A DNA stretch of 64,000 bases, from contig JBAJFE010000009.1 in NCBI GenBank assembly GCA_037903355.1, positions 620,001-684,000 on the forward strand. The letters are read 5' to 3'. Origin of the DNA: Trichuris trichiura (taxonomy: Eukaryota; Nematoda; Enoplea; Trichinellida; Trichuridae). This document shows, in pieces, positions 39,001-52,912 of this stretch (positions within the stretch are counted from its first letter, which is position 1; the number at the start of each line of letters is the position of its first letter). Under the pieces are notes generated by a model. That model made no database searches. It saw nothing but the letters and a program-made list of their open reading frames with translations, and was not told the origin of the DNA. Position numbers and translations under genes: made by a program.

Positions 39001-42000
39001 GATGGAAGTGCAGTAAGTAGGTTTGTCTCTGGCACTATTTGTTCAAACGGTATAGAAGTTGTATCCACTGCGTATGCCTCTACAAGCGGCGGTGCTTTGC
39101 TAAGAAACGGTATAGGAACCGGATATATGACTCCAGATTCTGTTGTTTCTATAGCCGGCCGCTTACTCGTTTCTACCGGTTCCTTGACAACTATACCGGG
39201 GGGCAAAGTGACTTTATCTTCCAACAGCTCTTTTGAATCGAGAATTATTGTTTGCGTATCTGTTGTTGTTTCTGTTAATTTATCTTCCCCAGGTTCAATC
39301 TTTGTCCCGTCGGATAAATTGTCAGAGGTAGAATTTACCCTTTGTTGTTTAAAAGAAGAACCTGAAAAATAAAGCTCTGCAGATAACAATTTTCTAAAGC
39401 ATGTGTTACCTCCACAGATTTGATCCTCAGCTGTGGTTACGTGAATGCCGACATTGTTCTCTATCATGTGAATTTGTTCCGTGCATACCAACGGGTTCTC
39501 TGTAAGAATCATCTTTAGCAAGAGTTAATCATCCTAGCTGGACCTTTACCTTGTAACATCACAGTGGCGGTTCGCCGGTTCAAAGCCTCGTAAGGAATTC
39601 GAGATAGACGGTTGTAGGACAGATCCAAAAGGAATAATTTTGGTTGTCCAATGAAAGTGGATGGTTGCAGTTCTTCAAGTTTGTTGTGAGACAGGTCGAG
39701 AACAACTAAATTTGGAACGGAATAAAATGCGTTGCTTGCAATATTCACAATCTAAAAATGTCCCTTTTCACTGGAAACTCGTCTAGCTACCCGCAACTTA
39801 CGTTGTTGTTTTTAAGACTGCATTGCTGCAGGTAGGTCAACCCTTGGAACATGTCCGATTCAAGCCGGCTTAGATTGTTCATTGGAAGCATTAGTATGAC
39901 GAGGCTGCTGTTGACAAATGCATTAGGTTCAATTTGACTAATTCTATTTTGTCCCAGGTAAAGTTGGGCCAGCTTAGACATGCCTGAGAATGCGTCCGTG
40001 GGAATTTTTGTAATTTGATTATTAGTCAAATCGAGCAGTTCCAAACTTTCCAAAGTGGAAAAGGTGTGCGACTCCAACGAAGTATAATTATTGTCGCTCA
40101 AATACAAAAACCGTATCATCGGTACATTAACGAAAGATTGCCTGTGAATCGTTTCAATTTGGTTGTTGGCCAAGTTGAGCAGACTGAGCATTGGAAGATT
40201 AATGAATTGAAGCGCCTTTACTGCGGTTATGTTGTTACGTTGCAAATGCAAGGCGAGTAGGTGCTTGAATCCTCTAATGGCTGCTGCTGGCACCTCGGCC
40301 AAGCAATTCTTCCCCAAGTTCAGCGTCTGTAACGTTGGTTTCACCATGTCGAAGGCATCCTTGTGCACAGCGCAGATCTTATTGTCCGCCAGATTGAGGT
40401 CGGTCAATTTAGGTAAATTAATTAGTTGTTCATTTTCTTCAATATCACCAATCCCGTTGGACGACAAGTCGAGGTGCTGCAACTCTTCCATGTTATTCAA
40501 AGCTTTGTTCGGCAATTCCTTCAGTTGATTGCCGCTGAGAAGCAATGTCTGGAGAATATTTTTAAGCCCATCAAATGCTTTGACGTCCACTGTTTCAATT
40601 AGGTTCTCAGTAAGGTCTAACTTTTTTACGAACAAACCGTCAAACTGCTTTTCTTTCAACTCTGTTAAGGTGCAGTTGCGTAGGCGAAGTTCCATTAGTA
40701 GTCCAAGTTTGGCTCGATTGTCTTTTAGTACGTCGATCGTTGGCTGACCCGCGCAGTCCGAGCAGTCCAATATAGTATTGTGCGCAGCAGATTCACAATT
40801 GCACATGGATTTCAATCGGTCGTCTTCTGGGCAGTAGGCAAAGGAATTTCGAACGTCCATCATGAGTGATATTAAAAAGAATATGCTTTGTAACCATCCA
40901 TTCGTAATGCATCGCATTTTCGCGTTGCAGTTGCTGAAAAATTACCTCACAGTTTACAGATTTACGTTCAAGTTCATTTTCTGTTGAAGTTATGCAAATT
41001 TTAGTGCCTTTTCACGTGAGTACATCTAAAGTACCTGATGAGCGCTAACATCTTTGAATATATATGAGCAATTTTTTTGCACCGAAGTTTCAGTATTGCT
41101 TTTTCTGGTTCGTAAGTCACTCCGTTTAGCTACTTATAAGGTACGTTTTATTTCAGAATGCTTCTTGTGAAAACGGATGGACGCATAGTAGTTTGAAATC
41201 ATTCTCACTGAAAATAGGGCGTACGTTCTTAGCTTAATTGTGCATACGTATTGCAGACAGAGAATAGATGGATTGAACTTTTATGAACTGCTAACTGTAC
41301 CAGCAAGGTAGCAAAAACGATCTACAATTGTAATCAGCGTGTGCTGCGTATACAAACATGGGTCGTACGGTTTGAATAATTATCGGAAATTGAGCAGCAC
41401 ACAAAGACCACGCGGAATTTCAGTTTTTTAACGGGGAGAGCCAGTGGGTTTTTTCTTACTTTTCAAATGACTTAATTTTTAGACCTCCTTTGGACGACCA
41501 AACCAAAGCTGACCATGAACGCAGTCCCATAATTTTAAAAAAATAAAACAATATTCCCATTAAAAAAGATTTAGGAGGCAGCTTTTTGAAATTAGCATTC
41601 GATGGAATCAGTGACCTTCTGAAGCGTCCTCATTTCGTGAGAATAATAAGCGGAATTTGCAAACATAAAGAAGAATGGGTTCGCAAATAGGAAAACTATT
41701 AATATGTAGGCGATTGTAAGCTATGCTCTTTTTTGCGTAAAATTTTTATTTGCAGAACTTAGTGACAATAATGCAGCAATGCACGTTTTTGCAATAAACG
41801 TTAAATAAACAACGGGTCGAAAATTCGGTGAAAAACTTTAAAAAATAGTGCAAGGCATTTTATTGTCATTTGTTTGGAATTGAATTAGATGAAGTAAACA
41901 AAATTAATTTTTACTCCTTTCTAACGAATCTCCAACATGGCTCTTTGTGGCCCGTCTTTGCGTTTTTGAAATTATTACAAAACAACGCCGTATTGAAGAT

Positions 42001-45000
42001 TCATTATCAAACATGCAAGTCCTCTAACGTGCATCAAGTTTTCAAGATTATTATTCCTTTTAATATTCCCTAAGACCTAGCACATTATCGTTATTATTCA
42101 CTTGGAGCAAACTTTGTGCTTTTGCTTCCTGACCTAATAGTGTGAATTGTTGAACTGTGGAGCACGTTGTGTTTTGCATATTTACCTTCATCATTTTCGT
42201 TCAGAACTGGAAGTTATTTAAAATTAAACGTAAGTTGTTCTCCCAGTGTAGACTGCTTCAGCTCTGATCCTGTTGTCATAAATGAGGTCGCTTTTTGCTT
42301 TCATAGTTTATGTAGTATTTATGTCAGAATGTTTTCCTCCATTGGTAGTAACAGGAAATGATAGTGCAATTTTCGCCAAGGACATATGGTATAATGGTTG
42401 ACCTGGTCACGAGAAGGAAGAAATGTTGGCCTTTTTAACTTTCCCCACTATAGTCTACGGGCAGGTGAGGTGTATCATCGCCTCAACATACTGAGGGGTG
42501 AGTCATCCTTAATCATAACTTCTAACCTTCTTTCGCAGAAGAATTGTACTAGTGATAGTCTGACAGCGGAAGCACAGTTGACACCTAAATCGTTCGAACC
42601 TTACTTTTCAAGCTTTCCATTCATATTGAGCAACTCTAACGAACTTGCTCATTGCATACTCTGCCGTAAACCATTTTGGTTATTTCGACCACGACGAAGT
42701 GGAATATGTTTTCTTCTCCAAAAAAGTTTAAATTTTCCGCGCACACAAAACAAAACTGGTAGGGGAGAGTTCAGAGAAGCTTTGGACATCCAAACTTTGT
42801 GAACGACTATAGTTAGTCGTAGTTTTCATTAAGCAAAGGAATAAAATGCTTAAAAATGACGCTCACATTAACTCGACGTGAGATCATCTTCCTGACTTTC
42901 CGAAAAGCTTGTGTGAACGAATAAAACGTAATCAGAAGTCCAATGTATGATGACGTAACTTTATTCTTAGTAGATTGTGCAATGTGGTCGAATTAAAACC
43001 GTTATTTTAAACAACGAAATCACGAAGAGTAAGCAGTCTTACGAAATAAACAAATGCGCTTGGATGCCACTGGCTTATTTCTTTATGGGAAATAAACATT
43101 AGGTATTATGTAGTAAACAGGTATTTCGTAACAAAGTGTTAGTTATGCAAAGTAGTGCTTGCTGCTAGAAAAGGAATGGCAACGAGTGGTCTTACCTTTT
43201 GATATGGTCGAAATCGTTGTGCTGGCACAGTGTAAGGTGGGTGCTTGCTGAGCGCGACCCTTTCGGCGCGGTGAAAACGTCAGCAGAATGAGGAGTACGT
43301 GAATTTACCATAAGCAGTATGCTGTCAATCAACCATGACGGTCGTGCACCAACTAAGGTCATTGAATTACCACGGCCGACAGTGCTATTCACTTAACCGG
43401 TTTATGGAAGTGGTCGTTTGCGCGTCTAACCGAGTTGCTCTTCCAGCGACTGCCCTTGAAGCACTGGGTGCCGTGGGTGGCCGTTTCTTTGAATTGAGCG
43501 CCGTAGTAGCCTTGATAGCTCAGCTGTTTTCCAAGTAATACGTCATCTGTTTGTGCTTGCATTCCTCCCAGTAGTCACTATTGTTCATTTAAAAGTTGTT
43601 CGATTGTCAGGTGGTCACTAACCTTGGGCTCCTTTTCTCATTTCCGGCCTACTGAACCATCAAATGAGAAAGGGGTTTTTGGAAGTTGAGCACATAAAAG
43701 TTTAACCATGATTCCCGGAATAGTTAATTTCTTCGCAAGGATATTCCTTTCTATTGGTTAGCTCTATTTTCCGTAGGGTCATTAGTCGGTCGCGCTGCAA
43801 TTCGTCGCGTTACTTTTTTTTGAAAAGCATCTGCCAACTTTTCACTTGTTTTCCTTTTGAGCAGTCGCAGATGTCAGACGTAGGCATCACCTGGTAACCC
43901 ACTTTTTTCAGGGAACATCAGGCGCTTTCTTAAAGGCCATAACACCGTCGCGCATCGTCATTCTTGCATATTCTTAGCTTCTTGAGTAAATCACAGAGAA
44001 AAATTTCCAATTTCACAATTGACATTCGTTATTTGAAAAGGTGTGTTCCATGGCACCGTTCATCATTAGCATTCATATGATTTTGGTGATAACTACCAAA
44101 AGTGACTTTTTGAGCACTCTCCTAATAGTGCGCCAATTGAAATCTCTTGCACAATTCTTCACGATGCATGACCTACAACCGAGCTCTTAACACGCGCGTA
44201 CACTACTATCGTTGAACTTTTCTGCGATCTTGTTGAATCAAACCGTCATGCATAGAGTTCAGTCGTTCATTTCTGCAACTGCGATATCTGAGTATGCCTA
44301 TGCTGCCGCGCATAGCCTCTGCTTGCCTGAATGAATTTAGATCTATCAGTTATGCATCGTTTTGGCAGGTTCAAAATATTTCCGTAGTCGTTGCTTGTTG
44401 GCCTGCGTAGTCCCACTCTTTAAATTGTTATACTTTCAGTAGGAGCAATCGGTCTCGCCTGCTGTATGCAGATATGAATATTTTGTTCCATCTTATGCTT
44501 AAACTTTCGTCACTGCGTTCCAACAATAACGTAGCGCAGAACCGCTTGCTACAGATCGTTTTACTGATTCTCATGTACTAATATAAGTCAAATTTTGAAG
44601 ATGGGTTGCTTATATAATTTCAGGTTTTCGCCCCAGAAGCTTTTCCATAAGCGCGAAAGCATGGGACACAAAGTCAGCGTTTTTGTTTAACTATAAAGCT
44701 GCGGTTCGCATGCCCTTTTTAAAAAACAGTTGGTGCATTGAAATGCTGCTTGATGAAATAAGATGCTTTTTTAAATACGCCTATGGGCTTTTATGTTCGA
44801 CTTAAGTTAGCTACGACGTCTCGTCTTCTGCGTTTAATCTTTGCAACTTTTCGTGCAACCAATGGCCGCGTCATAACTAACATATCTTGAACGTCGAAAG
44901 GCAAGCACACTGCCAGTTGCTTGGCTTCTGCATGGATTCAAATTTGTCTGATAGCTGCGTGGTTCTGCTCGTCACAGACCGTCAGCCTTTGCTGCATAAA

Positions 45001-48000
45001 GAAATTATAATGCTGCAATAAGAAGCTCCCATAAACAATTTCTTAACCTCCGCGTTTTCGGCTGCTATGTATCAGTCAGCAAAAATGGAAGGTCAACTTA
45101 AAAAAAAATGAGCAACCGTATTTCACGTGAAGGGACTATTGGCCACATTACGGTTGACGGATTGCCCGTTCTGATGTATCGAACCTTGAAAGCTTCGCTT
45201 AAGCTTTAACCTAAAGGTTAATCTTCTTTCTCAAAACCGATATGACAAGGTACTCATGATCGAAACGGCCAGGTAAAGCACGCAGTTACCCGCGTCAAAA
45301 CAATGTATCAATTGATTCCATGACTTAGCAGCGATGGTCAAAGATTGTGTATGCCACATATGGTCCAGGTGTTTTGTAACAGGACGCTTTTTAGAAAAAT
45401 GACCAGATCAAAATGCTTAGACTCGTCATAGCTTGTTTGGTTGAAATGAGCATGGTAATTTTTTTCTGCTCGCATTCGTCAGAGCGATTAGGTAAAAACT
45501 TTTTACTCTTCATTATGAGTATACAAAAGCTTTTGTGAATCAGGGTACATTTTATGCAAAAATAGGATCAACAGACTTAGCGCGCAGAAGAAGCCAGAGC
45601 GTAACCGATAAAACTAAACGTTGATACCCGATTGTTTTGGCCTGTAATAGTTGGCTGACTGGTTCCATATTCTAGCAGTGGAGGACGAATCGTCACAGCT
45701 GCTGCTGCATTGGCACTGGGCATTGTGCATGCATGCACTGGAATTGGGCAAACTATGGAAAGAGTGACCACCACACTTCATAGTACTAAGGTCATGCTGG
45801 AGACTAGAATTCAGAGGGGCCGTAAGTTGAGCTGCCTTCGTGGCAGTTTCAGTTATCCTATTCTTCTTCATACGTCGATAGCATAATATGAATGTGGCCA
45901 GAACGGTTAACAAGGCGACAACTCCAAGCGCTATGCCAGTAAGCAACTCTGAATTCATTTGCGAACCCCGGTGCTCGTTGAACATTTTCAAATTGCCTTT
46001 GCGGTCCAGATGAGACACATCGTAGGGTGCTTCTTCGGGTGACATTCGACCACCTGAAGACGGACGGCGTCCTTTGTTACTCTTGTTCAATTGTTTGCTG
46101 ACCAGTTCACCAAATAGGGTAGGATTTTTATTCATTATCAAACGGACCAGATCGACTGGCACCTGCGTAAAGTCAGGCGTTTTACCAGTCACCAAATCTA
46201 CAATAACCGGGATAGGGATGCTATTCAGATCAATATTTTGCAAATCTTCCATCGTCAAGCCCATTAGAGTTCCTCCATTGGTCAGATTGGACAGTGGCGA
46301 CTTCATGTCTTTAGGCAGCATGCGGGAAATAGATGCCAGCGTTGAATTGGGACCTATCAGCTGTTTTAAGTAGCGTTCCCTTAGAATGAAGGTTTCCTCG
46401 GCAGTTAATCCTAGCACAGGGTTACCTTGCAAAACATCCTCAATCAATTCTGGTGGCAGCGAAGACATAGGCGGCAGCTTCATGCCTGACGTGTTCTTAT
46501 CGGAGACCAGCGACTTGGCATAGTTTTCCACAAGCCGTTTGAGCAGCGCTGGCGGGACGCCCGGTATCTGGCCGCCGCGAAGTATGTAGTTGATCATAGG
46601 AGGAGATATGTTCCTCAGCTGACTTGCTGCTGGGAAATTCTTGAAAACTTCCTGCAGCTTTGCCAGGAATTCTTTTAAATTCGGGTTGGACTGCTGACTT
46701 TCCAAAAGCTTTGCCAACGGATTGCTCAGTTGATCCAAGGCGGGAAACAGAGATGATACGGAGCCATTCTTTTCTGCGCTTCTGACCAATTGGCCGTCTT
46801 GGAAAAGCTGATCGATCAAGGCATCACTGATTAGTTCGTCTCCTGAGTTGTCCTGTTTACCTAAACAAAAGAAAAATTCGCTTTTGTTTGTGCTTTAAGA
46901 AGTTAATGTATTTTTCTTACCCGTGATCGTTTTGTTTGCTTCCGAGATCATCATAGACCTAAGCGCTTTGCCTGCCATCTCCGGAGGGGAGCTGCAAGTG
47001 ACATCCGGCTCTCCAGGGAAAAAGCTTCTCACTTTTTCTGAGCTTATGTACTTTATAAGCCAAGTGATTGATTCATCGCAGCGTAAAGGGTTGCGTTGGA
47101 GCAGCAGGTTGGTTATTCCATTTTTGAATGTTCCTTCCTCAATGGTGCTTAGCTGGTTGTTGCTTAGGTCAAGCCAAAAGAGGTCAGCAAGTTTATCGAA
47201 GGCCCCTTTTTGTAAACTAGCAATCCGATTGCTTGCCAGGTCGAGCGTAGTCAAAAGAGGTACATTGTTGAAAGCATTCGTCTCAATCTTTGTTAGCTCG
47301 TTTGCCCTAAGGCTGAGCTGCTTCAGGTTAGGCATTCCTGCTAGCATATCCTTTTCTGCAATAAATTTATCTTACTGTTATGGTCCGCTGCAGGATGGCA
47401 TCAATTAGCATACCAATAGTTGCAATCTTATTGTTGCCCAGGAAAAGCGTTTCAAGTCCATCGAGCTGATCAAACGCGTTAAAGTACAGTTCAAATATGC
47501 TGTTATTCGCCAGGTTGATGAGCCTTAATTGAGGGTTGCTGCTGATTGCCGTTGTCTCCACGGTGGAAATGAGATTGTCATTGAGGTGCAGTTCTTTGAG
47601 CACAGCAAGTTCTTTGAAAGCTGATGCCGGCAGCTGAAATATTCAAACCAGTATATTTTCAACCTTGACATTGCTATAGTTATCTAAATGCCCTGTAACT
47701 CTTTACCTTTGTCAATTTGTTACTGCTGAGGTCGAGAAGTTGAAGGTTTTCGAACAGCATGAATCGACTCGTTTCCAAAGTCGTGAGCTTATTTTTTGTC
47801 AAGTTTAAACTTTCCAGCTTGGGAACATTCATGAAAGCGAGCGGCAACACTTCTTCTATTTCATTTTTTCCCAGTCGAAGATCGCGTAGTTCCGGCATAT
47901 TCATGAATTGAAGATTCGGCAGTGACTCTATGGCATTTTCGCTCAAGTCGACAATTGCCAAGTTTTGAGATCCGCGTAAATTTTGCGCCGGTACTTGCGT

Positions 48001-51000
48001 CAGGCAGTTCTTCGATAGGTCAAGCATTTCGAGGCTGTTTTTCACCTCGTACAATGAATTTGAAGAAAGCGTACAAATATGGTTGGACCTTGCTTTGAGC
48101 ACTCGTAGCGTTGGGTTATTCGCAAATGCATCTTCCTTAATGTCCTCCAACTGATTTCCGTTAATGTTCAGAATTTGCAGAGCAGCAAGTGAGCTAACGT
48201 CCGGTAGTTCTTTCAAGGCATTATTCGCCAGCAACAGTTCAACTATATTCTTTGCTTCGTAGCCAAATGCATCTTTTTCTATCTGCAACATATGCTTTTC
48301 AGCATCCGCAACAAACATTGAAATAATGAGCAAAATATTGCCTCAAGGACCCATTGTTTTCTTGGATGAGTCCCGCTGTGTAGCATTTACTAAGTCTGTA
48401 AAGCAGACCTAGTTTTTTAGAGGAGTTTTAAGAAATGCGCAAAAGTTTTATCTTTCAAATATAGAAGTTAAGTTTTTGTTACTGAAATATTGATCTTTAG
48501 TCAAAAAAGAAAACCACAAAGTCCCTTGCAATTTACCCTATCTCGTTGTATTTTGTTGTTGCTAACGTTTTTTCTTTCTGCAATTATCATTTCATAATCA
48601 CTGAATAGTGGCATCTATAGGTTTGTGAGTGGCTTTTGAACTTTGCGACTGAATTCTATGACCTTGGTTTAGTGTCCATTCATATTGAATGACCTTTTTT
48701 GGTCAGTTAGATCGAGTCGCGACGATGAGAGGTTTAAAGTTACTACTGAAACGTCCGGACAAAATGGGCTGATACTATATACCATTTAAAGGTTTTCTTA
48801 GCTTGTTATGGAAAACTCTGTTTTGTTTTTTCTTAAATTTTTGTTACACAAATCTATTAACCCTATCAGTGGCTTTCTTCGATAGTGTGTGCCCTGCTTG
48901 GTATACGATAGGATATATGAGCATGCTTGGAATTCAATCCAAGTGCTTCTAGTATAGCATTATCTCTTCGTATTGCCAAACAGTTTAATGCAGCTAGTTC
49001 TACTTCATAATGAAGAAATTTATTACGGATATGTCCCGTTTGTTTTGTATATAAAATGACTCCAGAGCTTTCGGGTCATTCGAAACCCGTCAGCGGTCTT
49101 AAGTTGTCTTGATTGGGTCTCGAATGACCCGAAAGCTCCGGAGTCTTTTTATATACAAAACAAACGGGACATATCGGTAATAAATTTCTTCATTATGAAA
49201 ACATATTGTCCCGTACCAAGAAACCACGTTTTCAGCTAGTTCTACTGGTACTAACAAGTGTATTTCCAATTTAGTTCAGGTTGGCCTTATTTTTTTCATT
49301 GCAGCGTGTCCCTTTAGTCTTTTTTATATTCGCTTTGCTTTTGTACATCCTTAAAGCAGGTTACAAAAACAAAGGTCACACCACCTTGAATAAGTGTAAG
49401 CATAAGCAAGCTAGCTAGCTTACGTAGTTTAAACTACTTGACAAACGGCCTTGTACCTGTCCATCCTGATGGTCACTTGTGGCAAGCTAACATTACCTCC
49501 GTCTTAAATCCCGCGGGCTTAATGAACAGAGACGGCTTATTAAGCTACTATTGCTCAGAGCAAACTATTTCACGGTGAACATGAAATCCTTTAAAAGTGT
49601 GTTTTTGTGAGAATAGCATATTGTTACCTTTTGTATGCCGTTGCCGGAGAGATCCAACCTTTTCACTTTTAACGACGAAAGGGCTCCTGCGTTTAAAGTT
49701 GGGATGTTTGAATTTTCAATTTTCAACTTGTCGACAACAACGTTTGGTTTGTCGAGCGCTTTAACCACGGTAGCAATGTCCACTTGGTTGCAGTGGACTG
49801 AAATGCCTGCAGGATAGTTGCGGCACTTGCACTCGGAAGGAATATGATCCGGACAGGTGTGTCCAGTGACAGCGTCGAGCAGTATGATCAGGTAAAACAG
49901 GGTTCTAACGAGAGCCCCGCGGCAGATGGACAAATTATGCATAAAACGAAGTGCTTTGCGCATGCAGGAGCTTGTCGATTCCCAACTGCTCTGATCGACC
50001 TGGCTGAGGTGGCGACTTTGGCAGGTATTTGCTCTGGATGAGCTTTGCCAGCGGCAGTAGGCCAGGGGCCGAAGGGATCTTAATTTGCATAAGGTACGCG
50101 GTTCGATGGTAGTGCGAATGTTCAGTCACATTCCTGCGTACAAGCCGGACGAGCATTCAGGTACATCTGGTCGACAGTGTCTTTGCACCTAAGCGCGGCG
50201 ATCAGGGGGACTTAAGTTGCTTGCAATGGTCAGTGAGTAATCTCGGGGCAACGTAAACTGAGTTTTCGAAAAGTGTCGTTTGAAGGGAACTTCTTCAGAA
50301 TGTGCTCGAAAAGTGTTTCGTTATGCGCAGTGCACTTCGGTGCAGCCTGATGGTCGTGTCAAAGACCTTGCTCAGAGTAGCACTGCAGTTGCGTGACCTG
50401 ATTTGCTCCCGCATAACTGCCTTTTAGGTCACTAGTGCAAGCATTACTTTTCGTTTCGTCATGAGCGCGAAGTTATTCATCCATTTGTCGTAAAATTCGC
50501 TGTCATCCAACTGTGGAAAACGTGACATGATCGTATTGTCATCATTAGCTCTTTGTATTACGCGCGCCCTTGTTTCATTCGAACAATATGACGTAACTTG
50601 TATTGACTGAAAGTGAAACTTTTGCAGCGAAAACGAATTACAGCCTTCACTAATGTCTATATCCATCTATCCTGTCGCCTATTGTTCATCATATTGCTGC
50701 TTTAACCTTTTAATAGGTTTCAAATACGCAAGAGTTGGCAGCGTCTAATGTCATTCATAGTAAGAATGCGCTTTTTTAAAAATACAACCGAATGCGTACT
50801 CGCAGAATGTGATTTAACCGATTGAAGGGTATTGTAAAATGTATTTGGAACTTTTTCCGCTCTTTGTTTGGTTTTGTTGCCCATTTAATAGTCAGTTAGG
50901 TTTGTCGGAGCCAAGCTGCATGAAAAATCGACTGGGGTTTTTGAATCCTAAAGTTACCATCTTTTTGAGACCGACTTTTTTGTCCTCTGCGATTGCTGTA

Positions 51001-52833
51001 TCACTTTCTTTTTGTCCTTACGTCGTTCGCTTCGGTTCCAAGAAGAAAGAGCATTTACTGTGAATTGTTTGGCCAGTTTTTTTCTGCTGTTGTTAGTTAG
51101 CATAACTTTGTTGCCTGCACAGCGTGGGAAACTGTCTGGAAGTGAATGATTCTGTTATTGTAAAGCACTTCGTCTTTCTAGCAAAGTTTTACGGTACTAA
51201 GCTGTTTCCAAAAATTTCTAAGTTTCTTAAATAAAACTGTGCTACTGTGAGATTAAATCTTGCTGCGACCCATGCTATGTTAAATTGCTCAACGAAATAT
51301 TGTGATCAGGATGATCGCAACAGAGAATAGAATTTCTCCTTTAACTTAAATTGGAATGGAATGCTACTTTTTGGTTTCATAATGCAAAGGTTTTATTACG
51401 GAATAGTTCCCGTTTTAATGCGCGTAAACTCCGGAGCTTTCGGGTCGACCGGGACCCGTCTTCAGCGGTAGTGATTTATGGGTATAAATTGTGTGCGTGA
51501 CTTGAGTCTTCTGTCGTTTCTATGGTTAAAAGCGGGTGTTTTAAAGTTCTCTATTGGTGGTGGTGAACACTTAAAAAAGCTTACAAGTTACAATAATACA
51601 AAGGCCATGCTCAATAGCAGTGGCCATGAAACTACGCAAAGAGGAAGACCAATTCTAAACCCGATAATCGCCATGGAAAAAGCCAAACAGGCCTCTGCTG
51701 TGGCAGAACATGCCACACAATGTAACCAAACGGTGAACCCGAAAGTCTTATGTTACGAAAAGAACCTACGATTAAGAAGAATCAAAGAAGCCCTCTACAT
51801 AAGACACAACCAAACATACAACCGCGACCAAGGAGCAGACGTAAATGCAATTTGGACAAATATCGTGACACTCTACGACTGCTGCTCAATAATTGGACGC
51901 GATACAAGAACAGATGGAGCACGTGAAAGAAGAAATAACCACCGTACATGAAAGAAATGCGAATAACGGACAAATTGCATACCATACAAACAGAAGACCA
52001 CCAACAGAGAACTTTAAAACACCCGCTTTAAACCATAGAAACGACAGAAGACTCACGTCACGCACACAATTTATACCCATAAATCACAACCGCTGAAGAC
52101 GGGTCCCGGTCGACCCGAAAGCTCCGGAGTTTACGCGCATTAAAACGGGAACTATATTCCATAATAAAACCTTTGCATTATGAAAATATACGGTCTCGTA
52201 CGAAGAAATCACTTTTTCAATTTTTTGGTTTTCTAAAATTTCAGCCACTCATTCCATCTGTGTATTGTTTATTTATTGAAAACATTACAGGAACATAGTT
52301 GAAGGCCGGTTATTCGAACTATTTGGTGCATTATCAAATGCCGGTGATGCAAAGTGAGCTATTTGAATAAGTTTTCCTGGTCATCATGTTTTTCATCTTT
52401 TGATTTTATTTCTTTTCAGCTTCGTTTCTCATTTTCGAAATTGCGGTAATATATTAACACTAAAGTAGAAATAAAGAATTTTTGGCACGATTGATGATCA
52501 GCGTTTCTCTCTCGTTTAGATCCGTCAATGAGTCTCTTCAGTACTTTACAATATTACTAGTTATTCCTGAAGGGTCTCCTCAGGCAGTTTAGAAACTTTT
52601 CCTTGTCAAAGAAGTAATACACCTCAAAAATAAACACAATAAACTGGCTGGAATTGCCTTATTTGGACTAGTACTTCATTTAAAATGCGGCAACTTTACT
52701 GACTCATTATGTGGGCATATTTTTTCTTCCCTGTGGCCATTCCGTCTTTCGTTTGCCGAAAACGAGATGAGTACGGAAAGCTCCGCTATTTTATTTTAAG
52801 TCACTGTGCATAATAATTGTTATAATAATATAA

Positions 52834-52912
<79 letters not shown>

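Noticed and set aside
38758..39372. Long open frame (204 codons) on the + strand inside LRR gene B
   Set aside because: It is the antisense shadow of the stalk and membrane exon of gene B, which has homology, phase-correct splicing and a membrane span. The + frame has no family features.
42398..42802. 134-codon + frame in the gap between LRR genes B and C
   Set aside because: No signal peptide, domain or splice partner; composition like the surrounding non-coding DNA.
46923..47408. 161-codon + frame over LRR gene C
   Set aside because: Antisense of conserved LRR exons; leucine-rich text is a mirror effect of the repeat codons.
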